Counted from the first letter of the stretch, positions 1 to 7,158 are shown. The stretch is 8,838 nt of DNA from Rhizobium sp. Q54 (GCA_943324395.2 CALPLL020000071.1:1-8838); one strand, 5' to 3'. Notes: generated by a model from the sequence alone, not told the origin. Translations and numbers: made by a program.

Positions 1-1
1 T

Positions 2-481
2 GGTGATCCATTTAAAGATACTTCTGGACCTTCAATGAATATTTTAATTAAATTAACTTGCTTAATTGGTTTAGTAATCGCTCCTATTTTAGGAAATGGT
101 TCTACTAATGATTCTTCTAAAGCAGTAATTATTAAAATAGAATCTGCTGAAGGAAAAATGATGGGGAAATGCGACATGAGCAAATGTGCAACTATGACTA
201 AAGACGAATGTGCTGCAATGTGCGATAGCCTTAAATGTTCTCCTGAAGAAAAAGAAATGTGTTTGTCACACTACGATAAAGACGGGAAATTCGTTGCTCC
301 AAAAGTAGAAATGGAGTGCTGTTCTAAAAAATCAGAAATGAAAACAGTAAACGTTCAAATTAGTGATGAAAATGGAAAAGCAAAAGCAACTGTAATTACA
401 ACTGATAACGGAAACAAAAACATTCAAGTTTTTGAAGGGTCTCTTGAAGAAGTAAAAGCAAAAGTTGAAAAAATGAAATAA
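2..481 (+). CDS. hppA: Membrane-bound ion-translocating pyrophosphatase, C-terminal end (5' partial)
   Basis: The reading frame is open to the left edge and begins [18 protein letters not shown], the signature of the last conserved segment of membrane-integral pyrophosphatases (H+ or Na+ pumps that hydrolyse cytoplasmic pyrophosphate). By motif, the D, K and D of GDPFKD match the metal/PPi-binding D727, K730 and D731 of the Vigna radiata enzyme (numbering from memory). The following hydrophobic stretch (about 38-94) would be the final transmembrane helix. After it comes an extension of about 125 residues, absent from the plant enzyme I recall, with eight cysteines at codons starting 170, 185, 209, 221, 236, 260, 317 and 320 (the last two adjacent), many Met and Lys, then a Lys/Glu-rich tail. 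Because the C-terminus of this family faces outward, the extension is probably periplasmic (inference). The ATG at 35 is an internal Met, not the start. Ion specificity cannot be judged, since the determining residues lie outside the window. A terminator follows 21 nt after the stop. Confidence 0.9.
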   Translation, partial: GDPFKDTSGPSMNILIKLTCLIGLVIAPILGNGSTNDSSKAVIIKIESAEGKMMGKCDMSKCATMTKDECAAMCDSLKCSPEEKEMCLSHYDKDGKFVAPKVEMECCSKKSEMKTVNVQISDENGKAKATVITTDNGNKNIQVFEGSLEEVKAKVEKMK

Positions 482-502
482 TATAAGCATCAAATGCTGA
501 TT

Positions 503-533
503 AATGCCTCGCAATTTGCGGGGCATTTTTTTT
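503..533 (+). terminator. Intrinsic terminator of hppA
   Basis: A 10-bp stem (503-512 pairing with 518-527, including one G-T wobble at 509/521) closes a 5-nt AATTT loop and runs into eight T residues (526-533). It begins 21 nt after the hppA stop, so it should end that transcript and isolate dnaE from it. Confidence 0.92.
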
Positions 534-593
534 ACAAATACTAATATTTTCTAGTACATTTAAAAATCCCTTTTGTTGATAACTTATCAAAAT

Positions 594-619
594 TTGTACT
601 TCAAAAAAACTTAAATTTG
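594..619 (+). promoter_or_regulatory. Candidate promoter for dnaE
   Basis: TAAATTTG at 612-619 fits the Bacteroidota -7 consensus TANNTTTG exactly. The only nearby -33-like TTG is at 594-596, giving a spacer of 15 nt, shorter than the 17-23 nt usual for this group, so the assignment is weak. If used, the leader to the dnaE ATG would be roughly 85-90 nt. A 15-nt palindrome overlaps the -7 element (615-629) and another lies just upstream (576-590). Confidence 0.3.
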
Positions 620-712
620 AAGTTCAAATAATTTCCAATTTCAAATAATAAAATGCCACTTCAGACAATAATTTACTGATTTAGTATTGCTTTATTTGAC
701 CTTTTTTTACCT

Positions 713-3700
713 ATGTACCTAATATTCGATACCGAAACAACTGGATTGCCAAAGCGTTGGGACGCCCCAATTACCGATACAGGAAATTGGCCGCGTTGTG
801 TTCAAATTGCCTGGCAGTTGCACGATGACATGGGTAAACTTATCGAACATCAAGATTATTTGATCAAACCAGAAGGATTTAATATTCCGTATGATGCAGA
901 AAGTGTACACGGAATTTCTACCGAATTAGCTGAAGCCGATGGTTTATTAATGGCTGAGGTTCTCGAAAAATTCAATATCGCTTTAAGCAAATCCAAATTC
1001 ATCGTTGGTCAAAATTTAAAATTTGACATTAATATTATGGGTTGCGAATTCCATCGTTTTGGAATTGAAAGCCCGATGAGTTCAATGCCTGTTTTAGATA
1101 CCTGCACAGAAGTTACCGCCTCATTATTACAATTACCAGGTGGCCGTGGAGGCAAATTTAAATTACCAACACTAACAGAACTTCACAGTTATTTATTCAA
1201 TACGCCATTTGCAGAAGCGCACAATGCAACTGCCGATGTAGAAGCAACCACACGCTGTTTTTTTGAACTGATTCGAACAGAAATTTTCACTGAAAAAGAA
1301 CTTCAAGTTGATGGAGATTATTTTGATAAATTCAAAACGCAAAATCCAAACACAATTCAGCTTATCGGTTTAAAACATATTAACTTAAAAGAGGCTTCCC
1401 AAAAAATAAAACAGCAATTTGGAGAGCGACAAGCGAATTTGGTTTCTAAGGAAGAAATTGCTGAAAACAAACAGGTTTTAATAGATGCTGATTTCGTGCA
1501 TTTGCATAATCATACTCAGTTTTCGGTTTTACAATCAACTATTAGTGTGGCCAAATTGGTTAAAGCGGCATCGGATAATAAAATGCCAGCCGTAGCTATA
1601 ACCGATCATGCTAATTTAATGGGAGCATTCCATTTTGTTAGAGATATTTTATATCATAATAAAGCAGCTCAGGTTAAAAATGATGAGGCTGTGGCCAATG
1701 GAGATTCGCCAAGTGAAGTGATAATCAAGCCTATTGTGGGCTGTGAATTTTATGTTTGTGAAGATCACCTTGATAAAACTAGAAAAGACAATGGTTACCA
1801 AATTGTATTCCTTGCAAAAAACAAAAATGGATATCAAAATTTAACCAAATTAACCTCAATTGCAAATACCGATGGTTTCTATTACGTTCCTAGAATTGAC
1901 AGGAATCTAATTGAAAAATACAAAGAAGATTTAATCGTATTAACTGGAAATTTATACGGAGAAATCCCAAGTAAAATTTTAAATATCGGTGAAAACCAAG
2001 CTGAAGAAGCGTTAATTTGGTGGAAGCAACAATTTGGTTCTGATTTGTACATTGAAGTAATGCGTCACAATCAAGAGGATGAAAACCGCGTTAACGCAAG
2101 TTTGATTTCGTTGGCCAAAAAGAATGATATTAAAATTGTTGCCACAAATAATACGTTCTATATAAACAAAGAAGATGCCAATGCTCATGATATTTTGCTT
2201 TGTGTTCGAGATGGTGAAAAACAATCTACACCAATAGGAAGAGGTCGTGGTTATCGATACGGAATGCCTAATCAGGAATATTATTTTAAATCTGGCGAGG
2301 ATATGAAAATGCTATTCACGGACTTACCTGAGGCAATTTCTAACCTTTCTGAAGTTGTATCTAAAATCGAAATCTATGATTTAGCTCGTGAAGTCCTATT
2401 ACCAAAATTTGAAATTCCACAAGAATTTTTAGTTGCTGAGGATGATAATGACGGAGGAAAAAGAGGGGAGAATTCCTTCTTAAAACACCTAACTTATTTA
2501 GGTGCAAAAAAAAGATATACTGAAATAACTCCGGAAATTCAGGAACGCATCGATTTTGAGTTGCTTACCATTCAAAATTCAGGATATCCAGGGTATTTCT
2601 TGATTGTTCAAGATTTCATCGCCGAAGCAAGAAAAATGGACGTGTCTGTTGGACCAGGAAGAGGATCTGCTGCTGGTTCTGTTGTAGCGTATTGCTTAGG
2701 AATTACCAATATTGACCCTTTATTATACAATCTTCTTTTTGAGCGTTTCCTAAACCCGGATCGTGTGTCACTACCCGATATTGATATCGATTTTGATGAT
2801 GAAGGGCGAAGCAAAGTAATGGATTATGTGATAAAAAAATACGGCTCTAAGCAAGTAGCTCAAATTATTACCTATGGAACAATGGCCGCAAAATCAGCAA
2901 TTCGAGATACCGCTCGCGTGTTGGATTTACCACTTTTTGAAGCCGATAAAATAGCAAAATTAATTCCGAATTTAATTCCATCAAAATGGAGTTTAGCTCG
3001 TTTCTTAAAAGAAGCCGAACCTGAAATTAAAAAGATCCTTCGACCAGAAGATTTTGAAAAAATTAAAGATTTAATTTCTATATCTAAAGAAAACGATTTG
3101 TCTGGCGAAACCATTCAGCAGGCGCAAATATTAGAAGGAAATTTAAGAAACACCGGAATTCATGCCTGCGGAGTTATTATTACGCCAAGTGATATTACTA
3201 ATTTTGTTCCTATCGCTACTGCAAAAGATTCCGATTTATATGTCACTCAATTTGACAACTCGGTTGTAGAAAGTGCCGGTTTATTAAAAATGGACTTCTT
3301 GGGATTAAAAACCCTAACCTTAATTAAAGACACCGTTAAATTAGTAAAATACCGATCTGGAATTGTTCTCGATCCCGATACTTTTCCTATCGATGATGTA
3401 AAAACTTTTGAGCTTTTTCAACGTGGCGAAACCATTGGAATATTCCAATATGAATCACCTGGTATGCAAAAGTATTTAAAGGAATTAAAACCCACTGTTT
3501 TCGGAGATTTAATTGCTATGAATGCACTTTACCGGCCAGGACCGATTGCTTATATTCCAAGTTTTGTCAGACGAAAAAACGGAGAAGAAACCATAGAGTA
3601 CGATCTTGATGCCTGTGAAGAATTGCTTAAAGACACCTACGGAATTACCGTTTATCAGGAGCAAGTAATGCTTTTATCACAAAAATTAGCCGACTTTTCT

Positions 3701-5233
3701 AAAGGGGATGCCGATGTTTTGCGAAAAGCAATGGGAAAAAAACAAAAAGAAGTGTTGGATAAAATGAAGCCAAAATTCATAAGCCAAGCTGCTGCAAAAG
3801 GTCATGACGAAGAAAAATTGGAAAAAATTTGGAAGGACTGGGAATCATTTGCAGAGTATGCATTTAATAAATCACACTCTACCTGTTATGCTTGGATTGC
3901 TTATCAAACGGCCTATTTAAAAGCGAATTATCCAGCCGAATATATGGCGGCAGTTTTATCGAATAACATGAGCGATATTAAGCAAGTTTCCTTTTTTATG
4001 GAAGAATGTAAGCGCATGGGATTGCAGGTTTTAGGTCCAGATGTAAACGAGTCTTTTTATAAATTCACAGTAAATGAAAATTACGCGGTACGTTTTGGAA
4101 TTGGTGCTGTAAAAGGCGTTGGAATGGGGGCCGTTCAGACTATTGTAGAAAATAGAAAAGAAAGTAAATACAAATCTATATTTGATTTAACCAAGAGAAT
4201 TGACTTGAGAGCAGCCAATAAAAAAGCCCTAGAAAACTTGATTTTAGCCGGTGGTTTTGATTCCTTTAAAGGGGTTTCAAGAGCGCAGTATTTTCATGAT
4301 GATGGTGACAATATTACTTTTTATGAAAAAGCAATTCGTTACGGTTTGAAATTCCAAGAAAATGAAAATTCTTCGCAAGTGAGTTTATTCGGTGAGGCAA
4401 GTGAAGTTCAAATTGCTGAACCCGTTGTTCCTCCTTGTGAAGATTGGTCTACCATGGAAAAATTGGCCAAAGAAAAAGAGGTTGTGGGAATTTATCTCTC
4501 AGGGCATCCTTTGGACGATTTTAAATATGAAATGAAATACTATTGCAATTCAAAGTTGGAATCATTGAAAGATTTGAATAACCACTTGAATAAAAATTTA
4601 TCTTTTGGGGGAATTATTTCTAATGTAAAACATTTAGTAAATAAATCTGGAAAAGGGTGGGGTTCCTTTGTTTTAGAAGGATATGATGAAAGTCATGAAT
4701 TTAGAATCTTTGGCGAAGAGTACATGAAATACCGACATTATCTAACTCCAAACAGTTTTACTTTTATCAAGTTAATGGTAAAAGAAGGTTGGCCAGATAA
4801 AGAAACGGGTAAAAAAGGCGAGCCAAGAATACAATTTGTTGAGTTTAAAATTCTTCAAGATATATTGGGATTGTTTGCTAAAAAACTCGTAATTCATATT
4901 AATATAAACGATCTGCAATCGGAATTTATTCATCAATTGAGTACTGTTTTCCAACAAAATAAAGGCGACAAAACAGTGGTTTTTGAAGTAATGGAATTGG
5001 AGAAAATTAAAAAGCAAATTGAAATAGCACCTCAAATTGTTGCAACAGATGAAGATTTAGAAAGTGATGTAGTTTATGATGATGAAAATCCACAAGTTGA
5101 ATTAGTAACTGAAATTGAAGAAATAAAAGTTATTACCAAATTAGAAATGCCAAGCCGAAAATTGAAAATTAATATTTCAAATGAGTTGCTTTCGGAATTA
5201 GAAAAAATGCAAGTGAACTTTAAATTGAATTAA
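713..5233 (+). CDS. dnaE: DNA polymerase III alpha subunit with fused N-terminal DEDDh proofreading exonuclease
   Basis: This is the replicative DNA polymerase catalytic subunit, 1506 residues, longer than the about 1160 of E. coli because a DnaQ-like exonuclease is fused at the front. Residues 1-190 carry the complete DEDDh set: D6 and E8 (FDTETTGL), D105 (NLKFD), H170 and D175 (AHNATADVEAT). A PHP domain follows (about 260-500; HLHNHTQFS, AITDH). The polymerase core has GPGRGSAAGS near 647, catalytic D691 and D693 in PDIDIDFD, and D861 in KMDFLGL. A helix-hairpin-helix lies near 1128-1160 (KGVG), an internal beta-clamp-binding motif QVSLF at 1222-1226, an OB fold from about 1296, and a C-terminal domain from about 1390 with an acidic insertion at 1444-1471. 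Several PHP metal-ligand positions look substituted (Q274, Q363/I364, N480, F482). The ATG at 713 is chosen because the exonuclease motif starts within five residues of it; there is no purine-rich ribosome site, as is common in this phylum. It appears monocistronic. Confidence 0.97.
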   Translation: MYLIFDTETTGLPKRWDAPITDTGNWPRCVQIAWQLHDDMGKLIEHQDYLIKPEGFNIPYDAESVHGISTELAEADGLLMAEVLEKFNIALSKSKFIVGQNLKFDINIMGCEFHRFGIESPMSSMPVLDTCTEVTASLLQLPGGRGGKFKLPTLTELHSYLFNTPFAEAHNATADVEATTRCFFELIRTEIFTEKELQVDGDYFDKFKTQNPNTIQLIGLKHINLKEASQKIKQQFGERQANLVSKEEIAENKQVLIDADFVHLHNHTQFSVLQSTISVAKLVKAASDNKMPAVAITDHANLMGAFHFVRDILYHNKAAQVKNDEAVANGDSPSEVIIKPIVGCEFYVCEDHLDKTRKDNGYQIVFLAKNKNGYQNLTKLTSIANTDGFYYVPRIDRNLIEKYKEDLIVLTGNLYGEIPSKILNIGENQAEEALIWWKQQFGSDLYIEVMRHNQEDENRVNASLISLAKKNDIKIVATNNTFYINKEDANAHDILLCVRDGEKQSTPIGRGRGYRYGMPNQEYYFKSGEDMKMLFTDLPEAISNLSEVVSKIEIYDLAREVLLPKFEIPQEFLVAEDDNDGGKRGENSFLKHLTYLGAKKRYTEITPEIQERIDFELLTIQNSGYPGYFLIVQDFIAEARKMDVSVGPGRGSAAGSVVAYCLGITNIDPLLYNLLFERFLNPDRVSLPDIDIDFDDEGRSKVMDYVIKKYGSKQVAQIITYGTMAAKSAIRDTARVLDLPLFEADKIAKLIPNLIPSKWSLARFLKEAEPEIKKILRPEDFEKIKDLISISKENDLSGETIQQAQILEGNLRNTGIHACGVIITPSDITNFVPIATAKDSDLYVTQFDNSVVESAGLLKMDFLGLKTLTLIKDTVKLVKYRSGIVLDPDTFPIDDVKTFELFQRGETIGIFQYESPGMQKYLKELKPTVFGDLIAMNALYRPGPIAYIPSFVRRKNGEETIEYDLDACEELLKDTYGITVYQEQVMLLSQKLADFSKGDADVLRKAMGKKQKEVLDKMKPKFISQAAAKGHDEEKLEKIWKDWESFAEYAFNKSHSTCYAWIAYQTAYLKANYPAEYMAAVLSNNMSDIKQVSFFMEECKRMGLQVLGPDVNESFYKFTVNENYAVRFGIGAVKGVGMGAVQTIVENRKESKYKSIFDLTKRIDLRAANKKALENLILAGGFDSFKGVSRAQYFHDDGDNITFYEKAIRYGLKFQENENSSQVSLFGEASEVQIAEPVVPPCEDWSTMEKLAKEKEVVGIYLSGHPLDDFKYEMKYYCNSKLESLKDLNNHLNKNLSFGGIISNVKHLVNKSGKGWGSFVLEGYDESHEFRIFGEEYMKYRHYLTPNSFTFIKLMVKEGWPDKETGKKGEPRIQFVEFKILQDILGLFAKKLVIHININDLQSEFIHQLSTVFQQNKGDKTVVFEVMELEKIKKQIEIAPQIVATDEDLESDVVYDDENPQVELVTEIEEIKVITKLEMPSRKLKINISNELLSELEKMQVNFKLN

Positions 5234-5242
5234 TTCCACAAA

Positions 5243-5312
5243 ACCCTAGCCCTGATGGGAGCGGCATCCCACGCTTTTTTGCGTGGATATAGCGTACAGC
5301 AGGAAAAAGCTT
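5243..5312 (+). ncRNA. Structured intergenic element resembling Flavo-1 RNA
   Basis: The 70 bases after dnaE contain the blocks CCCTAGCCCTGAT, AGCGGCATCC and GATATAGCG...CAGCAGGAAAAAGCTT, which I recall as a recurring intergenic element of flavobacterial genomes and which resemble the Flavo-1 RNA motif (memory, not a search). It folds: CCACGC (5269-5274) pairs with GCGTGG (5281-5286) around a T6 loop, AT/AT pairs extend this at 5266-5267 with 5287-5288, and an outer CCTG (5251-5254) pairs with CAGG (5300-5303). No T-run follows the stem, so it is not an intrinsic terminator. It could be a small RNA, the 3' UTR of dnaE, or a dispersed repeat; the function is unknown. Confidence 0.6.
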
Positions 5313-5383
5313 CAAATAAATTATACCAATACATTCATAATCAAAAGTAATTTTACAATAGTGTTCAAATGGTATTTAATTAT

Positions 5384-5391
5384 TAAATTTG
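5384..5391 (+). promoter_or_regulatory. Candidate -7 element of the trxA promoter
   Basis: TAAATTTG matches the Bacteroidota -7 consensus TANNTTTG and is followed by GC. No TTG sits at the expected -33 distance; the nearest is a weak TGTT at 5362-5365, 18 nt upstream. Transcription from here would start near 5397 and give an A-rich leader of about 25 nt to the trxA ATG at 5422, a common arrangement in this phylum. Confidence 0.5.
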
Positions 5392-5421
5392 CATTAGAAA
5401 ATAAATAAACACATAGAAAAT

Positions 5422-5739
5422 ATGGCATTAGCAATAACAGACGCTACTTTTGACGAAGTAGTTTTGAAATCAGACAAACCAGTAATGGTTGATTTTTGGG
5501 CAGCATGGTGTGGGCCTTGTAGAATGGTTGGACCAATCATCGACGAAATAAGTGAAGAATTTGCAGGGAAAGCAGTTGTTGGAAAAGTAGATGTAGATGC
5601 AAACCAAGAATTTGCAGCAAAATATGGAGTACGAAACATTCCTACCGTTTTGGTTTTTAAAAACGGGGAAGTGGTTGCAAGACAAGTGGGTGTTGCGCCA
5701 AAGCAAACTTACGCTGACAGCTTAACTACTTTATTGTAA
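5422..5739 (+). CDS. trxA: Thioredoxin
   Basis: A 105-residue single-domain cytoplasmic thioredoxin, the normal length for TrxA, with no signal peptide. It reduces protein disulfides (for example in ribonucleotide reductase or peroxiredoxins) and is itself recycled by thioredoxin reductase. The redox site WCGPC is at residues 29-33 within the classic VDFWAAWCGPC strand-helix junction, D24 is the buried acid of the family, and the cis-proline is P74 in NIPT. The KVDVDAN segment (55-61) and the closing GVAPKQTYADSL helix are also typical. It appears to be a single-gene unit, with its own -7 element upstream and a terminator 35 nt downstream. Codon use resembles its neighbours. Nothing unusual is seen. 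Confidence 0.97.
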   Translation: MALAITDATFDEVVLKSDKPVMVDFWAAWCGPCRMVGPIIDEISEEFAGKAVVGKVDVDANQEFAAKYGVRNIPTVLVFKNGEVVARQVGVAPKQTYADSLTTLL

Positions 5740-5773
5740 ATAATAATTATCATTGCAAGGCATAAAGCAATCT

Positions 5774-5803
5774 AGGTTTGGCGAAAGTCAAACCTTTTTT
5801 TTT
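5774..5803 (+). terminator. Intrinsic terminator of trxA
   Basis: AGGTTTG (5774-5780) pairs with CAAACCT (5789-5795). The stem is extended by a G-T and a C-G pair that close a GAAA tetraloop at 5783-5786. Nine T residues follow (5795-5803). It lies 35 nt after the trxA stop and separates trxA from the DUF58 gene. Confidence 0.9.
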
Positions 5804-5868
5804 ATACTAAATTCATTTCAGTTCCTATATTTTCAATCTTTTAATTTTTAAATCGTTTAATCTTTTAA

Positions 5869-5876
5869 TACATTTG
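5869..5876 (+). promoter_or_regulatory. Possible -7 element directly upstream of the DUF58 gene
   Basis: TACATTTG matches TANNTTTG, but it ends only four bases before the ATG at 5881, so initiation from it would give a leaderless or nearly leaderless mRNA. No TTG is visible at the -33 position. The trxA terminator upstream implies that the gene needs its own promoter in the 77-nt gap. This may still be a chance match in AT-rich DNA. Confidence 0.25.
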
Positions 5877-5880
5877 AAGG

Positions 5881-6807
5881 ATGAAAATTGAATCGCAAAT
5901 AGAGAAAATTTCTAGCTTTCAGCACCTTGAATTATTAGCCAATCAAGTGGTTGAAGGGTTTATTTCGGGAATGCATAAAAGTCCGTTTCATGGGTTTTCA
6001 GCTGAGTTTGCAGAACATAAAGTTTACAATCCAGGTGAAAGTACCAAGCACATCGATTGGAAACTATTTGCAAAAACCGACCGGCTTTATACCAAACGGT
6101 ACGAAGAAGAAACCAATTTGCGATGCCATTTAATCATTGACAATTCCTCGTCAATGCATTACCCAAAGTTAAAAGACAGTCAGTTATTTTATGAAAATAA
6201 AATTGGATTTTCCGTTTTAGCCTCTGCTGTATTGATGAATTTATTAAAGAAACAGCGTGATGCAGTTGGGTTAAGTGTCTATTCTGATAATTACGAATAT
6301 TATGCACCCGAAAAAGGAAGTGATCGCCACCACCGAATGATTTTAAATAAATTAGAATCATTACTAGAAAACAGCAAAACACCAAAAAGCACCGATACCA
6401 TTTCCTTTTTACATCAAATTGCCGAGAAAATTCACCGCCGATCCATGATTATTTTGTTTACCGATATGTTTCAGTCAGGCAATGAAGAAGCATTATTTAC
6501 TGCATTACAACATTTGAAACACAACAAACACAAAATCGTTTTGTTTCACGTAATTGATGAAAAAACCGAATTAAATTTTGATTTTGATGCAGCTCCAAGA
6601 AAATTCATCGACCTGGAATCAGGCGAAGAAATTAATATTTTTGCAGATAATATCAAGGAAACCTATGAAAATCAGGTTTCAAATTACTTCAAAAAGGTTG
6701 CAATCACTTGTGCCCAGAATAAAATAAAGTATGTTCCTGTTTCTGTGGGTGCTAATTTCGAGAAAATCCTCACTACCTACCTAGTTGAAAAACAATCTTT
6801 TGGGTAA
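5881..6807 (+). CDS. DUF58 family protein with von Willebrand A-like (MIDAS) domain
   Basis: A 308-residue soluble protein of the DUF58 family. The family hallmark is clear: VYNPGESTKHIDWKLFAKTD (48-67) followed by RYEEETNL (73-80). It then enters a vWA-like fold with a metal-ion-dependent adhesion motif DNSSSM (D87-x-S89-x-S91) and a second core strand ending LFTD (T194-D195). No signal peptide or transmembrane segment is visible, so it is probably cytoplasmic or peripheral. In many bacteria such proteins are encoded next to MoxR-type AAA+ ATPases and BatA/BatB vWA proteins and are thought to act with them in chaperone-like or stress functions; none of those partners is in this window, so the specific role is unknown. 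The start at 5881 is supported by the conserved-looking N-terminal helix ahead of the hallmark. No clear terminator follows before the tRNA promoter. Confidence 0.88.
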   Translation: MKIESQIEKISSFQHLELLANQVVEGFISGMHKSPFHGFSAEFAEHKVYNPGESTKHIDWKLFAKTDRLYTKRYEEETNLRCHLIIDNSSSMHYPKLKDSQLFYENKIGFSVLASAVLMNLLKKQRDAVGLSVYSDNYEYYAPEKGSDRHHRMILNKLESLLENSKTPKSTDTISFLHQIAEKIHRRSMIILFTDMFQSGNEEALFTALQHLKHNKHKIVLFHVIDEKTELNFDFDAAPRKFIDLESGEEINIFADNIKETYENQVSNYFKKVAITCAQNKIKYVPVSVGANFEKILTTYLVEKQSFG

Positions 6808-6845
6808 AATCGATCGCAATAATAAAAATTTTTGTAAAAAAACAC

Positions 6846-6875
6846 TTGCTAGAGTCGAAATAGGTTGTATATTTG
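6846..6875 (+). promoter_or_regulatory. Promoter of tRNA-Asp
   Basis: TTG at 6846-6848, a 19-nt spacer, and TATATTTG at 6868-6875 give a full match to the Bacteroidota housekeeping promoter (TTG, 17-23 nt, TANNTTTG). Transcription would start near 6881, leaving a leader of about 58 nt ahead of the mature tRNA. This is the best promoter match in the window. Confidence 0.8.
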
Positions 6876-6938
6876 CCCTCGCAAACAAAGTTAGCTATTC
6901 TCGAATACAAATTTAAGTTTAGTGAAACAGTAAGCGCT

Positions 6939-7012
6939 GGTTTGGTAGTTCAGTTGGTTAGAATACATGCCTGTCACGCATGGGGTCGCGGGTTCGAGTC
7001 CCGTCCAGACCG
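6939..7012 (+). tRNA. tRNA-Asp (anticodon GTC)
   Basis: A complete 74-nt cloverleaf reads GAC codons, and GAU through modification of the wobble base. The acceptor arm GGTTTGG (6939-6945) pairs with CCAGACC (7005-7011) with one G-T, and the discriminator base is G7012. The D arm is GTTC/GAAT. The anticodon stem CATGC/GCATG encloses CTGTCAC with GTC at 6973-6975. The T arm carries TTCGAGT (54-60 in tRNA numbering) between GCGGG and CCCGT. The 3' CCA is not encoded, so it must be added by the nucleotidyltransferase. It stands alone, with a strong promoter and its own terminator. Confidence 0.97.
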
Positions 7013-7025
7013 CTTAAATTTTGGT

Positions 7026-7053
7026 AAGTCACGTATAAAAGCGTGACTTTTTT
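7026..7053 (+). terminator. Intrinsic terminator of tRNA-Asp
   Basis: AAGTCACG (7026-7033) pairs perfectly with CGTGACTT (7042-7049) around an 8-nt A-rich loop and runs into six T residues (7048-7053). It begins 14 nt after the tRNA and closes the tRNA transcription unit. Confidence 0.9.
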
Positions 7054-7069
7054 GCCCAAAAAAGTACCG

Positions 7070-7091
7070 TCCCGAAGCCTCGGGATCGGGA
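7070..7091. repeat. GC-rich palindromic element (TCCCGA / TCGGGA)
   Basis: TCCCGA (7070-7075) and TCGGGA (7080-7085) form a 6-bp hairpin with an AGCC loop. A second TCGGGA follows at once (7086-7091), so two 3' arms could compete for one 5' arm. It is conspicuously GC-rich against the flanking AT-rich DNA. Similar TCCCGA...TCGGGA palindromes recur in flavobacterial intergenic DNA as I recall them. No T-run follows, so it is not a simple terminator. Confidence 0.55.
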
Positions 7092-7112
7092 TTAAGATTG
7101 TTGTGTTGTTTT

Positions 7113-7135
7113 GCTACGGCTTTGTAACCCGTAGC
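7113..7135. repeat. GC-rich palindromic element (GCTACGG / CCGTAGC)
   Basis: GCTACGG (7113-7119) and CCGTAGC (7129-7135) are perfect 7-bp inverted arms around the 9-nt loop CTTTGTAAC. No T-run follows. It lies 21 nt from the preceding palindrome and, like it, resembles a short dispersed intergenic repeat; a copy-number search would settle this. Confidence 0.5.
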
Positions 7136-7158
7136 TCGGTTTAGTAGTTAGACCAATG

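Noticed and set aside
35..481. A stand-alone small secreted cysteine-rich protein starting at the ATG at 35
   Set aside because: The hydrophobic start mimics a signal peptide, but the frame is open upstream and reads [11 protein letters not shown] immediately before the Met, the conserved HppA signature, so this is the C-terminal part of a larger membrane protein.
2608..3114. Minus-strand frames inside dnaE as possible antisense genes
   Set aside because: They fall opposite the most conserved polymerase motifs, so their openness reflects dnaE codon use; no start context or domain supports them.
5752..5771. ATTGC / GCAAT hairpin after trxA as a separate regulatory element
   Set aside because: Only 5 bp with a 10-nt loop, immediately before a much stronger terminator; likely chance.
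6939..7135. tRNA-Asp as an integration site with an attached mobile element
   Set aside because: No duplicated tRNA 3' end, integrase gene or att-like direct repeat is visible in the window; only short palindromes are present.
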